A DNA stretch of 64,000 bases from Denitrobacterium detoxificans (GCF_001643775.1 NZ_CP011402.1:480001-544000); one strand, 5' to 3'. Shown: positions 7,394-16,485, counted from the first letter of the stretch. Program-made: numbers and translations. Notes: generated from the sequence alone by a model not told the origin.

Positions 7394-9616
7394 ATGAAGG
7401 TTATCAAGCGCAATGGCTCTGAGGTCGCTTTCGACGTCACGAAAATCGTGAACGCCATATCGAAGGCGAATAGTGAGGTAGTGCCGGAAAACCGTCTTAC
7501 GCACGATCAAATTATCGCCGCAGCAAACAACGTCACCACCGAATGCGACGTCTGCGGTCATGCCCCTGCTGTCGAGGAAATCCAGGACATGGTCGAGGAC
7601 CAGATCATGGCCCTTGGTGCGTTCGAAGTCGCTCGCAAGTACATCATCTATCGCTACGTGCAGGGCTTGAAGCGCACGTCCAACACCACCGACGACAAGA
7701 TTCTCTCGCTCATCGAATGCAACAACGAGGAAGTGAAGCAGGAGAACTCGAACAAGAACCCCACCGTCGTCTCCGTCCAGCGCGACTACATGGCCGGCGA
7801 GGTTTCGAAGGACCTTGCTCACCGCATGCTTCTTCCCGCCGACGTGGTCGACGCCCACGAGAAGGGCATCATCCACTTCCACGACTCCGACTATTACGCG
7901 CAGCGCATGCATAACTGCGACCTGGTGAACCTGGAAGACATGCTGCAGAACGGCACGGTTATTTCCGGCACGCTCATCGAGAAGCCCCATAGCTTCAGCA
8001 CGGCCTGCAACATCGCCACCCAGATCATCGCCCAGGTTGCCAGCTGCCAGTATGGCGGCCAGAGCATCTCGCTTGCGCATCTGGCCCCGTTCGTTGACAT
8101 TAGCCGTCAGAAGATCCGTCGCGCTACCATCGACGAGCTGAACGAGCTGGGCGTGGAGCCTTCGCCCGAGCGTTTGGATGCCGTGGTCGAAGGCCGCGTG
8201 CGCGACGAAATTCGCCGTGGCGTGCAAACCATCCAGTACCAGGTGGTTACGCTCATGACCACCAACGGCCAGGCTCCGTTCATCACCGTGTTCATGTACC
8301 TGAACGAGGCACGCAACGAAACCGAGAAGCACGACCTCGCCATGGTCATCGAGGAAATGCTGCGCCAGCGTTTCCAAGGCGTGAAGAACGAGGCGGGCGT
8401 GTGGATTACCCCCGCGTTCCCCAAGCTCATCTACGTGCTTGAAGAAGACAATATCGACGAGGGCACGGAATTCTACTACCTCACGAAGCTCGCAGCGAAG
8501 TGCACGGCCAAGCGCATGGTGCCCGACTACATCTCCGAAAAGAAGATGCGCGAGTACAAGCTTTCCAAGGGCGAAGTGGAAGGCGAAGGCGATTGCTATA
8601 CGTGCATGGGCTGCCGTTCCTTCCTTACGCCCGACCGCTCGGGCAATGGCTACGACAACGTGGCCAATGCGAAGAACTACGACCCCACGAAGCCGAAGTA
8701 CTACGGTCGCTTCAACCAGGGCGTGGTCACCATCAACCTGGTCGACGTTGCGCTTTCCAGCGAAGGCGACTTCTCCAAGTTCTGGGCCATCTTCGACGAG
8801 CGCCTGGAACTGTGCCGCAAGGCCCTTATGTGCCGTCATAACCGCCTGAAGGGCACCACGTCCGACGCTGCCCCCATCCTGTGGCAGTATGGCGCTCTGG
8901 CGCGCCTGAAGAAGGGCGAGAAGATCGACAAGCTCCTCTATGGCGGCTATTCCACCATTTCGCTGGGCTACGCTGGCCTGTACGAGTGCACGAAGTTCAT
9001 GACGGGCAAGTCGCATACCGACGCCGAGGCCACGCCGTTTGCGCTGGAAGTCATGCAGCACATGAACGACAAGTGCGCCGAATGGAAGGAAGCCACCGAC
9101 ATCGACTTCAGCCTGTACGGCACGCCGCTGGAATCCACCACGTACAAGTTCAGCAAGTGCCTGCAGCGTCGTTTCGGCATCGTTCCCGGCATCAACGACA
9201 AGGGCTACATCACCAACAGCTACCACGTGCACGTGGCCGAAAAGATCGACGCCTTCACGAAGCTGAAGTTCGAGAGCAAGTTCCAGAAGCTTTCGCCGGG
9301 TGGCGCCATCAGCTACATCGAGGTCCCGAACATGCAGGACAACCTGCAGGCGGTGCTCACGGTCATGCGCTACATCTACGACAACATCATGTACGCGGAA
9401 CTGAACACCAAGAGTGACTACTGCCAGGTGTGCGGCTACGATGGCGAAATCCAGATCATCGAAGACGATGGCAAGCTGGTGTGGGAATGCCCGAAGTGCG
9501 GCAACCGCGACCAGAACAAGCTCAATGTGGCCCGTCGTACCTGCGGCTACATTGGAACCCAGTTCTGGAACCAGGGTCGTACCCAGGAAATCAAAGACCG
9601 CGTTCTGCATCTGTAG
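7394..9616 (+). CDS. nrdD: Anaerobic (class III) ribonucleoside-triphosphate reductase
   Basis: 740 residues from the ATG at 7394, chosen because AAAGGGG lies 9 bases upstream; an earlier in-frame ATG at 7337 has no ribosome site. The N-terminus is an ATP-cone (MKVIKRNGSEVAFDVTKIV) for allosteric control. The catalytic barrel follows. The C-terminus has a four-cysteine zinc site (CQVCGYDG and CPKCGNRD) and the glycyl-radical loop RRTCGYIGTQ. The enzyme makes dNTPs without oxygen and needs NrdG to install the glycyl radical, which fits the adjacent nrdG. It implies anaerobic growth. Regulation is likely by NrdR through the boxes upstream. Confidence 0.96.
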   Translation: MKVIKRNGSEVAFDVTKIVNAISKANSEVVPENRLTHDQIIAAANNVTTECDVCGHAPAVEEIQDMVEDQIMALGAFEVARKYIIYRYVQGLKRTSNTTDDKILSLIECNNEEVKQENSNKNPTVVSVQRDYMAGEVSKDLAHRMLLPADVVDAHEKGIIHFHDSDYYAQRMHNCDLVNLEDMLQNGTVISGTLIEKPHSFSTACNIATQIIAQVASCQYGGQSISLAHLAPFVDISRQKIRRATIDELNELGVEPSPERLDAVVEGRVRDEIRRGVQTIQYQVVTLMTTNGQAPFITVFMYLNEARNETEKHDLAMVIEEMLRQRFQGVKNEAGVWITPAFPKLIYVLEEDNIDEGTEFYYLTKLAAKCTAKRMVPDYISEKKMREYKLSKGEVEGEGDCYTCMGCRSFLTPDRSGNGYDNVANAKNYDPTKPKYYGRFNQGVVTINLVDVALSSEGDFSKFWAIFDERLELCRKALMCRHNRLKGTTSDAAPILWQYGALARLKKGEKIDKLLYGGYSTISLGYAGLYECTKFMTGKSHTDAEATPFALEVMQHMNDKCAEWKEATDIDFSLYGTPLESTTYKFSKCLQRRFGIVPGINDKGYITNSYHVHVAEKIDAFTKLKFESKFQKLSPGGAISYIEVPNMQDNLQAVLTVMRYIYDNIMYAELNTKSDYCQVCGYDGEIQIIEDDGKLVWECPKCGNRDQNKLNVARRTCGYIGTQFWNQGRTQEIKDRVLHL

Positions 9617-9638
9617 AACCGCTTGAATCTACAAGGGA

Positions 9639-9672
9639 ACGAGGCGAATGGTCGTGCGATCGTTCGCCTCGT
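9639..9672 (+). terminator. Hairpin between nrdD and nrdG
   Basis: A perfect 10-bp stem (9639-9648 with 9663-9672), loop 14 nt, is followed by the pyrimidine run CTTCTCTT. It could partly terminate nrdD transcripts or protect the nrdD 3' end, lowering NrdG relative to NrdD. Confidence 0.5.
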
Positions 9673-9697
9673 CTTCTCTTCGCGCAGGGAGGCAGCC

Positions 9698-10243
9698 GTG
9701 AATTATGCAGCCATAAAATACTCCGATATCGCCAATGGGCCTGGCGTCCGTACCGTGCTGTTCGTTTCGGGGTGCACGCACCATTGCGCGGAGTGCTTCC
9801 AGCCCGAAACCTGGAGCTTCTCCTTCGGTCGCCCGTTTACCCAGGAAGTGGAAGACGAAATCATCCAGAGTCTGAATGAACCCTGGGTGGCTGGCATCAC
9901 CGTTCTGGGCGGCGAGCCCATGGAGCCGGTGAACCAAGCGGGCCTCCTGCCGTTCCTGCAGCGCGTCAAGCGCGAATGCCCGGGGAAGAGCATCTGGGTC
10001 TACACAGGCGATGTGTACGAGAACCTCCTTTATGGTGGCAGGAACTGTCCGGAAACGGCCGACTTGTTCGATTGCATCGACGTCCTCGTCGACGGACCCT
10101 ACGCGAAGGACCTGAAGGATATCTCGCTGCGCTTTCGGGGTAGCAGCAATCAGCGTATCATCGACGTGCCCGCGTCGCTTGCCTCGGGTGAGGTAGTTCT
10201 CTGGGAAGACGACCCGCAGTTCGCCTCGCACAAGATGGTCTAA
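9698..10243 (+). CDS. nrdG: Anaerobic ribonucleotide reductase-activating protein
   Basis: 181 residues from a GTG at 9698 with GGGAGG five bases upstream; the in-frame ATG at 9623 would start inside the intergenic hairpin region. A radical-SAM activase: the cluster motif CTHHCAEC is at about residues 26-33, preceded by IANGPGVRTVLFVSGC. GGEPM provides the SAM-binding glycines, and WVYTGDVYE is the conserved middle motif. It reduces S-adenosylmethionine to create the glycyl radical on NrdD. It ends at a hairpin (10264-10295). Confidence 0.95.
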   Translation: MNYAAIKYSDIANGPGVRTVLFVSGCTHHCAECFQPETWSFSFGRPFTQEVEDEIIQSLNEPWVAGITVLGGEPMEPVNQAGLLPFLQRVKRECPGKSIWVYTGDVYENLLYGGRNCPETADLFDCIDVLVDGPYAKDLKDISLRFRGSSNQRIIDVPASLASGEVVLWEDDPQFASHKMV

Positions 10244-10263
10244 CGCAGCTGCGTGTCTCTTGC

Positions 10264-10301
10264 GCCCGCGTCTTGCCGTAAGGCCAGATGCGGGCATCGT
10301 T
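10264..10301 (+). terminator. Terminator after nrdG
   Basis: A 10-bp stem with one G-U pair (10264-10273 with 10286-10295) encloses a small inner GCC/GGC stem and is followed by ATCGTTT. Confidence 0.6.
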
Positions 10302-10326
10302 TATTCTGTCCGCTTCTTGTATCGCG

Positions 10327-10356
10327 TTGCCTGGTGCGCCCATCGAGCCATATAAT
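10327..10356 (+). promoter_or_regulatory. Promoter of the flippase-tcdA unit
   Basis: TTGCCT (10327-10332), an 18-bp spacer and a perfect TATAAT (10351-10356) lie 35 bp before the GTG start. Confidence 0.7.
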
Positions 10357-10391
10357 CAAAGCTCGAGTTAGGGAACCAAGGAAGGCTACTC

Positions 10392-12146
10392 GTGAATACA
10401 CCCCGTCCATTTGCCGCGATTTCGCAGATGCTCGACGAGCGCAAGCGCAACTCCGCGCCGCGCCAGCCGGGTCCACTTCGTCGTCGTATTGATGCGTGGG
10501 GCGAAAGACTGCTGGGTGTCGTATCCAATCGGTCGTTCGCGCAGGAAGCCGAATACGAAAGCCATCAGACGAAGCTCGATTACGTGTGGAACACGGCGGG
10601 TCTGGCTTCCTGGGGCGTTATCTTCCCCCTGCTTACCATCATCGTTACGCAGTTGGTGGGCAGCGAGCAAGCTGGTATGTTCTCGCTGGCGTTCGTGGCC
10701 GCGCAGTTGCTCATGTTCCTGGCGAACTACGGCGTTCGCACGTATCAAGTCTCCGACCGCGACGAGGAACACTCCTTTGCGGAATATCAGATTCAGCGCG
10801 CCATAACGTGTCTGCTGGCCATAGTGGCTGGTTCGCTCTTCTGCGATTTCCATGGCTATGACGAAGCCATGCGCACTATGGTTATGGCCGTTGTGGTGTA
10901 TAAGACCGTTGATGGCTTCGCCGACGTGTACGAGGGTCGACTGCAGCAGATGGACAAGCTGTATCTGGCGGGCATTTCCCAGGTGCTTCGTTCGGCGGGC
11001 GTGTTCGTGGTGTTCGCGCTTCTGCTGCTCATTACGCACAGCCTGCAAGTAGCCAGCATTGCCATGGCCATCGTGGCGGTGGTGTCCCTCGTGCTGTTCA
11101 CGGCACCGCTTGCCCTGCTCGAAACGCCCACGTCGAATCGTAGGAGCTTTGCGAGTATCGGTCGCCTGTTCACGAAGTGCTTCCCGCTGTTCTTGGCGCT
11201 GTTCCTCTATGCGCTCATCGACAACATTCCCAAGTTCATGATGGAGGGTACGCTCTCCTACGACAATCAGCTGTATTACAACGCTCTGTATTTCCCGGCC
11301 CAGGCCATTCTCATTACGGTGGGCCTTGTGTACAAGCCGCTGCTCGCACGCATGGCCGATGCATGGAACGACCTCGATCGCCGCAAACGCTTTGACTTCT
11401 TCATCGTTGCCATGCTGCTCATCGTCTTGGCTGTTACCGTGGTGGTTTTGCTGTTCATGAACTGGCTGGGCATTCCGCTGCTCACCATTCTGTACGGTCT
11501 CGATTTCGAGCCGTATCGTTCCATGGGCCTGCTCATGGTCATTGCCGGCGGCATTACGGGTGGCATCGACTTCCTGTATCAGGTTATGACGGTCATGCGC
11601 CGTCAGAAGTCGGTCCTGCGCCTGTACCTCATCACCTTTGCCTTCTCCCTGGCCATTCCTTATATGCTCATTCACGTGAGCGGCCTGCGTGGCGCTATCA
11701 TGGGCTATCTCATCGTCATGGCGATCTTGCTTGCGCTGCTCGTGCTGGAATACGTGAGCGTGCGCCTTATGTACAAGCGCCACCCCGAGGACGACCCCAC
11801 GTATTTGGCTGCAAAGGCGCGTGCGCGTCGTAATGCCGAAGGGGACACTGCGCGCCCTGCCGATAACGAGCCCGATACGCTGGATGTTGAACGGGCGCCG
11901 GAGTCGCATGGCGAATCCGTGCCGCATTCCGTTCGCCGCGAGGCGCGTACGGATAGGCCCGCTCATGAAGCTCCGCGTCCGCGTGCACGCGCGCAGCATG
12001 CTGCTCCATCGGATGGAACGCAGGAATTTTCCCCGCGTGAAGCTGCGCGTCTCGAGCGCATTGCACGTGAGGGTGGGGAAGTCGATCCGCGCTTCAGGGC
12101 GCGCCGGGCATTGCGCGACCGTCAGTCTCGAAGGGATTCCGAATAG
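10392..12146 (+). CDS. Polysaccharide flippase (Wzx/MATE-like)
   Basis: 584 residues from a GTG preceded by AAGGAAGG. The first about 475 residues are a multi-pass membrane protein with roughly 12-14 helices and the layout of the MOP superfamily polysaccharide exporters (Wzx/RfbX): helix pairs near 62-85, 92-112, 137-165 and so on. The last about 100 residues are hydrophilic and Arg/Glu/Ala-rich, a cytoplasmic tail without a recognised domain. It probably flips lipid-linked glycan across the cytoplasmic membrane. No glycosyltransferase cluster is beside it, so the substrate is unknown. Its stop overlaps the tcdA start by one base, so translation is likely coupled. Confidence 0.75.
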   Translation: MNTPRPFAAISQMLDERKRNSAPRQPGPLRRRIDAWGERLLGVVSNRSFAQEAEYESHQTKLDYVWNTAGLASWGVIFPLLTIIVTQLVGSEQAGMFSLAFVAAQLLMFLANYGVRTYQVSDRDEEHSFAEYQIQRAITCLLAIVAGSLFCDFHGYDEAMRTMVMAVVVYKTVDGFADVYEGRLQQMDKLYLAGISQVLRSAGVFVVFALLLLITHSLQVASIAMAIVAVVSLVLFTAPLALLETPTSNRRSFASIGRLFTKCFPLFLALFLYALIDNIPKFMMEGTLSYDNQLYYNALYFPAQAILITVGLVYKPLLARMADAWNDLDRRKRFDFFIVAMLLIVLAVTVVVLLFMNWLGIPLLTILYGLDFEPYRSMGLLMVIAGGITGGIDFLYQVMTVMRRQKSVLRLYLITFAFSLAIPYMLIHVSGLRGAIMGYLIVMAILLALLVLEYVSVRLMYKRHPEDDPTYLAAKARARRNAEGDTARPADNEPDTLDVERAPESHGESVPHSVRREARTDRPAHEAPRPRARAQHAAPSDGTQEFSPREAARLERIAREGGEVDPRFRARRALRDRQSRRDSE

Positions 12147-12910
12147 TGGCTTCCGAACTGCATAACGAAATGACCCGATGCGCTCGCATTCTGGGTTCCG
12201 AAGGCGTTGCCGCGCTCGCGTCGAGCTGCGTAATGGTGCTTGGACTGGGCGGCGTGGGCTCGAGCTGCGTAGAGGCGTTGGCACGAGGCGGCGTGGGCAA
12301 GTTCATCTTGGTCGACCACGACGTGGTGGATATCACGAACATCAATCGCCAGGCCATTGCCTTTCATAGCACCATCGGCCGCAAGAAGATCGATGTCATG
12401 CGCCAGATGGTGCTCGATATCAACCCGCAGGCTCAGGTGGAGGTCGTCGACTCGTTCGTTCTTGCCGAAAACCTGGATGCGCTGCTCGATGAGCATGCCG
12501 TCAAGGCCGATTTCGTGGTAGATGCCATCGATACCATTTCCACGAAGCTTGCTATTGCGGCGGCTGCCCAGGAACGCGACATCAACCTGATCAGCGCCAT
12601 GGGTGGTGGCAACAAACTGCATCCCGAGTACCTGCGGGTGGCCGACATCTACGACACGGTCAATTGTCGCATGTGTCGCATCATGCGCAAGGAATGCCGT
12701 AAGCGGGGCATCTCCCATTTGCGCGTGCTGTATTCGTGCGAGGAAGCCGCGGCGGCCACGGCTCGCCCAGGCACGGAGCGTGGCGAGCGTTCGGGGCTGG
12801 GTACCATGCCGTATTTTCCGCCCATCATGGGTCAGATGATTGCCGGGTACGTCATTCGCTCCATTGCCGGCGTGGAATCGCGCGAGGACGTGCTGGCGCG
12901 TCGGAAGTAG
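12146..12910 (+). CDS. tcdA: tRNA threonylcarbamoyladenosine dehydratase
   Basis: 254 residues from a GTG overlapping the upstream TAG. An E1-like ThiF/MoeB fold: the ATP-binding GLGGVGSSCVEALARGGVG (residues about 33-51), LVDHDVVDITNINRQ, and the Asp of DFVVDAID. The middle LISAMGGGNKLHPEY motif and the C-terminal SGLGTMPYFPPIMGQM are characteristic of TcdA (CsdL/YgdL) rather than ThiF. It makes cyclic t6A at tRNA position 37. The link to the flippase looks like simple operon sharing, not function. Confidence 0.88.
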   Translation: MASELHNEMTRCARILGSEGVAALASSCVMVLGLGGVGSSCVEALARGGVGKFILVDHDVVDITNINRQAIAFHSTIGRKKIDVMRQMVLDINPQAQVEVVDSFVLAENLDALLDEHAVKADFVVDAIDTISTKLAIAAAAQERDINLISAMGGGNKLHPEYLRVADIYDTVNCRMCRIMRKECRKRGISHLRVLYSCEEAAAATARPGTERGERSGLGTMPYFPPIMGQMIAGYVIRSIAGVESREDVLARRK

Positions 12911-12959
12911 CTTGCCTGCATTGCGCGTGATGACGCGAGCTTGCGACTAAGGAGGGTTC

Positions 12960-13724
12960 ATGCAATACGTCGACATGCATTGCCATCCGTCGTTTCTAGA
13001 CGCCATGAGTCCATTGCTGGAACGTGCTTCGCGCAATCACGTGGGTATGTTTGCGAACACCGTCTTGCCTTCGGAATATGTTGACGCCCGCGATTCCGTG
13101 GAATCCTTTCGGGGGATGCGCCTGGGTTTGGGCCTTCATCCCTGGTGGGTGGCGCAGGGGAAGGCGGACGACCGGGAAGTGCGCCTCTTCGAGGAGCTGG
13201 CGCCCCAATGTCGCTACATCGGCGAGATAGGCTTGGATTTTGGGAAGCGTTTCGCAGGGGAGCGCGAAGAGCAGGGTATGGTCTTCCGCCGCGTGCTTGC
13301 CGCGTGCGCGCAGCCGGGTGTTCCGCATGTCATATCGTTTCATTCGTCCTCTGCGGCAAGCGTGGTCATGGACGAGGTCGAGCGCGCGGGCTTATCCGAT
13401 GCCATACGCATTTTCCATTGGTTCTCCGGTTCGTCCGACGAGCTCATGCGTGCTCGGCGCTCTGGCTGGTATTTCAGCGTGGGGGAGCGCATGCTTGCCA
13501 CGAAGCGCGGACGAGCGTATTTGCAGGCTATTCCCGAAGACCGGCTGCTGCTGGAAACCGATCTTCCCTCATCGCCGCAGAGCAAGATGGATTATGATGG
13601 GTACTACCGCAGTTTGGCTGGCGTGGCACAGGTTGTTGCCGCCGAACGCGGCGAACGTGTTGTGCAGCGTGCGCTGGAGTCCAGCTGTAAGCTGCTTGAA
13701 TTGGATGTGATGAACGATGACTGA
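12960..13724 (+). CDS. TatD-family metal-dependent hydrolase
   Basis: 254 residues; ATG with AAGGAGG seven bases upstream. The metal ligands of the TatD family are visible: the HxH of DMHCHPSF near residue 6, the Glu of IGEIGLDF, His in SFHSSSA and FHWFSG, and the Asp of LLETDLPS. Members are DNases/3'-5' exonucleases or deacylases. The protein is divergent (HxH sits in CHPS rather than the usual DTHxH), so the exact activity is not predictable. It overlaps the next small gene by 8 bp. Confidence 0.8.
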   Translation: MQYVDMHCHPSFLDAMSPLLERASRNHVGMFANTVLPSEYVDARDSVESFRGMRLGLGLHPWWVAQGKADDREVRLFEELAPQCRYIGEIGLDFGKRFAGEREEQGMVFRRVLAACAQPGVPHVISFHSSSAASVVMDEVERAGLSDAIRIFHWFSGSSDELMRARRSGWYFSVGERMLATKRGRAYLQAIPEDRLLLETDLPSSPQSKMDYDGYYRSLAGVAQVVAAERGERVVQRALESSCKLLELDVMNDD

Positions 13725-13935
13725 CGAGAACAAGAGCGAAGCGATGCCCCAGACCGAGGACGAGGCCCTGGCCGAGGAAGCGCGTAAGATGGCGCAAATC
13801 AGCAGCGAATACGTGGCCATGACCGACGAACTTGCCGAGCTGAATGCGCTCGAGGCGTTTGTGGACGCCCATGATGCCAGCGAGTTGGGCGGCGTATACG
13901 GTTCCATGCTTGGCATGTTGGGCAATCGCAAGTAG
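13717..13935 (+). CDS. Small acidic protein, unknown
   Basis: 72 residues, very acidic at the N-terminus (EDEALAEEARK) and predicted largely helical, ending GSMLGMLGNRK. It has no signal or membrane segment. Its start lies 8 bp inside the tatD-like gene, which implies coupled translation. No family recognised. The codon use matches its neighbours, which supports a real gene. It may be a partner or stabiliser of the upstream hydrolase (inference). Confidence 0.6.
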   Translation: MTDENKSEAMPQTEDEALAEEARKMAQISSEYVAMTDELAELNALEAFVDAHDASELGGVYGSMLGMLGNRK

Positions 13936-13953
13936 TCGTGCGTGTACGTACTA

Positions 13954-13992
13954 TTTAGCGCGCGCAACGAATAGTTACTTGCGCGCGCTAAA
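13954..13992. repeat. 14-bp perfect inverted repeat at the trp promoter
   Basis: TTTAGCGCGCGCAA (13954-13967) and its exact complement (13979-13992) are separated by 11 bp. The right arm contains the -35 of the trp promoter. No T-tract follows on the plus strand, so as a terminator for the tatD unit it would be incomplete; an operator is equally possible. Confidence 0.65.
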
Positions 13993-14008
13993 GCGTGCAT
14001 GCTAGTAT
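13979..14008 (+). promoter_or_regulatory. Promoter of the trp operon
   Basis: TTGCGC (13979-13984), an 18-bp spacer and TAGTAT (14003-14008). It lies some 20 bases before the T-box leader, as expected. Confidence 0.6.
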
Positions 14009-14029
14009 GACCCCATTCACAATTGAATA

Positions 14030-14311
14030 GCCAAACCGTTGAAGCGGAAGTAACGGCGAATATGCTTTCACAGAGAGCCCGCGATGCTGGAAATCGGGTA
14101 AAACACAGTTCGTCAAATGGACCGCTGAGGGCGCGGTGAACGGCCTTGGCCAAGTAGCACGCGACGTGTGGGCATACGTTAGTTGCCGGGAATGTGTTGG
14201 CATTCTGCAAAGTGCGCGGCCCAGGTCGCGAATCAAGGTGGCACCACGGATCTATCGATTCGCCCTTGATGGAACATAGGTTCCGTCGGGGCGTTTTTTA
14301 TTGCCCCGACG
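14030..14311 (+). ncRNA. T-box riboswitch, Trp-specific, with terminator
   Basis: A tRNA-sensing leader controlling trpE. Visible elements: the Stem I base AGCGG (14043-14047) pairing with CCGCT (14122-14126); the loop-E strand AAGTAAC; AGAGAG (14072-14077) with the distal GATGCTGG; the specifier TGG (14118-14120), read as Trp, with the usual purine 3' of it; and the T-box AAGGTGGCACCACGG (14235-14249). The terminator helix runs from CGCCC (14261-14265) and GGAAC (14271-14275) to GTTCC (14280-14284) and GGGCG (14289-14293), then six T. Uncharged tRNA-Trp should stabilise the antiterminator and switch the operon on. A second GC hairpin (14284-14292 with 14303-14311) overlaps the end. Confidence 0.9.
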
Positions 14312-14353
14312 CGCTCGCCTCCAACAAGGTGGGCATGGCGGAAGGAGGCTTCC

Positions 14354-15886
14354 ATGGGTGTTGCTGAAGTACCTGATATCGCGGATGGCGTGCGCAATGG
14401 TCCGCCTAGGGGGCAGGCGCGCCTGCGCGTTGCACCTTCGCTCGAGGAGGCGCAGGCGATAGCGCGCGAGCAGGGCGTTTCGCGTGTTCCCCTTGCGGCG
14501 GAATTGCTTTCCGATGCGTATACGCCGCTTGGCGTGCTTTCCAAGCTCAAAGCGGTTTCGCACCACTGCTTCGTATTGGAAAGCGTGGCGGGAGGCGAGA
14601 AGCGCGGTAGGTATACGTTTCTGGGGTTCGAGCCTTGCATGGCAATTGCCTGCAAGGATGGCGTGATGGTCATCGACGGCCAGGCGCACGCCACCAGCGA
14701 TCCCGCTTCCGAATTGCGCGCCATCTTGCACGCATATCGTACGGCGCGCGTCGAGGGGCTGCCGCCGTTCGCTGGCGGCTTGGTGGGCTATTTCGGCTAT
14801 GACTACCTGAAGTACGCGGAGCCCACGTTGCGACTCGATGCGCGTGACACCGAGAATTTTCAGGACTTTGATCTCATGTTGTTCGATCGTCTGATTTGCT
14901 TCGACGACGTGAGGCAGAAGATCATCCTTATTGCTCACGCCGATTTGTCGTGCGGTGATTCCGGGTATGCCGAGGCGCAGGGCGCGCTGGCGGAAATGGC
15001 GCGAATCATCCAAGATGGCGCGTCTGCGACCGAGACTCCTGGTCATGTGCTCGGGCCGGCAAAGGCGCTGTTCGACGAGGAATCCTACTGCGACATGGTG
15101 CGCAGGGCCCAGCGTTACATTCGCGAGGGCGACATCTTCCAAGTGGTGCTCAGCAACCGTTTGGAGGTTCCATACGAGGGAAGCCTGCTGAACGCGTATC
15201 GCGTGCTGCGTGCCATAAATCCCTCTCCGTACATGTTCTATTTCAGCGGCAGCGATATGGAAGTCGCGGGCGCGAGTCCCGAGACGCTTGTGAAGCTGGA
15301 GGATGGCGTGCTACATACGTTTCCCCTGGCCGGCACGCGTCCTCGGGGAAAGACGCCCCAAGAGGATCGTATGCTCGAAGAAGAGCTGCTTGCCGACGAG
15401 AAGGAGCTTGCGGAGCATAACATGCTCGTTGACCTGGGGCGTAACGACCTGGGCAAGGTGAGCGAATTCGGCTCGGTGGAAGTGGAGCGCCTGCATTCCA
15501 TCGAGCGTTACAGCCACGTGATGCATATCGGCAGCGTGGTGCGAGGCCGTTTGCGTGAAGGGTGCGATGCCCTGGACGCCATCGAGGCTGTGTTGCCGGC
15601 GGGTACGCTATCGGGCGCACCCAAGATTCGCGCGGCGCAGATCATCAACGAGCTCGAAGACAACAAGCGCGGCATATACGGTGGTGCGCTGGGGTACTTG
15701 GATTTTGCGGGCAACATGGACGTGTGCATTGCGATCCGCATCGCCTACAAGAAGAACGGGCGTGTGTTCGTGCGCAGCGGCGCGGGCATCGTGGCCGATA
15801 GCGACCCGGTAAAGGAGTACCGCGAGTGCGTGAACAAGGCGGCGGCGGTCGTGCGTGCCCTGGAGGATGCGGAGGAGCTGCGATGA
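14354..15886 (+). CDS. trpE: Anthranilate synthase component I
   Basis: 510 residues; ATG with AAGGAGG five bases upstream. It makes anthranilate from chorismate. The feedback (Trp-binding) site is recognisable as FVLESVAGGEKRGRYTF and INPSPYMFYF. The chorismate-binding core includes GASPETLVKLEDG, PLAGTRPRG, ELLADEKELAEHNMLVDLGRND, and AGTLSGAPKIRA. First gene of a compact seven-gene operon with overlapping ends, controlled by the Trp T-box. The ATGA overlap with trpG suggests stoichiometric synthesis of the two subunits. Confidence 0.95.
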   Translation: MGVAEVPDIADGVRNGPPRGQARLRVAPSLEEAQAIAREQGVSRVPLAAELLSDAYTPLGVLSKLKAVSHHCFVLESVAGGEKRGRYTFLGFEPCMAIACKDGVMVIDGQAHATSDPASELRAILHAYRTARVEGLPPFAGGLVGYFGYDYLKYAEPTLRLDARDTENFQDFDLMLFDRLICFDDVRQKIILIAHADLSCGDSGYAEAQGALAEMARIIQDGASATETPGHVLGPAKALFDEESYCDMVRRAQRYIREGDIFQVVLSNRLEVPYEGSLLNAYRVLRAINPSPYMFYFSGSDMEVAGASPETLVKLEDGVLHTFPLAGTRPRGKTPQEDRMLEEELLADEKELAEHNMLVDLGRNDLGKVSEFGSVEVERLHSIERYSHVMHIGSVVRGRLREGCDALDAIEAVLPAGTLSGAPKIRAAQIINELEDNKRGIYGGALGYLDFAGNMDVCIAIRIAYKKNGRVFVRSGAGIVADSDPVKEYRECVNKAAAVVRALEDAEELR

Positions 15887-16485
15887 TTCTGCTTATTGAT
15901 AACTACGACAGCTTTTCCTACAACCTGTTTCAGATGCTTGGTGCCATCGAGCCTGACATTCGCGTTGTGCGCAACGACGCTCTTACGGTGGAGGAAATCG
16001 CCGACTTGCGTCCCGCGGGAATCATTCTGTCGCCGGGGCCGGGTCGTCCGGAAGATGCGGGCGTGTGCGTTGACGTAGTGCGCGAACTGGGTCATTCCAT
16101 TCCCATATTGGGCGTATGCCTGGGTCATCAGGCCATTGCCGTTGCTTGTGGCGCACGCGTGGGATACGCCTCCACACTCATGCATGGCAAGCAATCGGTT
16201 ACCGCGTTCGATGTGGCATGCCCTCTGTTCGCGGATGTTCCCGCGTCAGCGCCCGTGGCTCGGTACCACTCGCTTTCCGTGGACGAGGACACGTTGCCGC
16301 ATTCTGTGCGCGTAACGGCTCGCGCGGACGACGGGGAAGTGATGGCCATTGCCTGCCAGGATGCTCCCGTGTGGGGCGTTCAGTTTCACCCTGAGAGCAT
16401 CATGACGCCCGACGGCGCCTGTATGCTTGCCAATTTCATTCAGCTTACGAAGACGGCTTGCCCGCAAGGAGGAAACCATGATTAA
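15883..16485 (+). CDS. trpG: Anthranilate synthase component II, glutamine amidotransferase
   Basis: 200 residues. The ATG at 15883 overlaps the trpE stop; an upstream in-frame ATG would lie deep inside trpE. Class I amidotransferase with nucleophile Cys in GVCLGHQAI and the His/Glu of [10 protein letters not shown]. It supplies ammonia to TrpE; in many bacteria the same protein serves PabA. It is not fused to trpD. Confidence 0.94.
   Translation: MILLIDNYDSFSYNLFQMLGAIEPDIRVVRNDALTVEEIADLRPAGIILSPGPGRPEDAGVCVDVVRELGHSIPILGVCLGHQAIAVACGARVGYASTLMHGKQSVTAFDVACPLFADVPASAPVARYHSLSVDEDTLPHSVRVTARADDGEVMAIACQDAPVWGVQFHPESIMTPDGACMLANFIQLTKTACPQGGNHD

Noticed and set aside
13717-13935. Frameshifted end of the TatD gene
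   Set aside because: The TatD reading frame ends with all catalytic motifs present and the small frame has its own start and composition.
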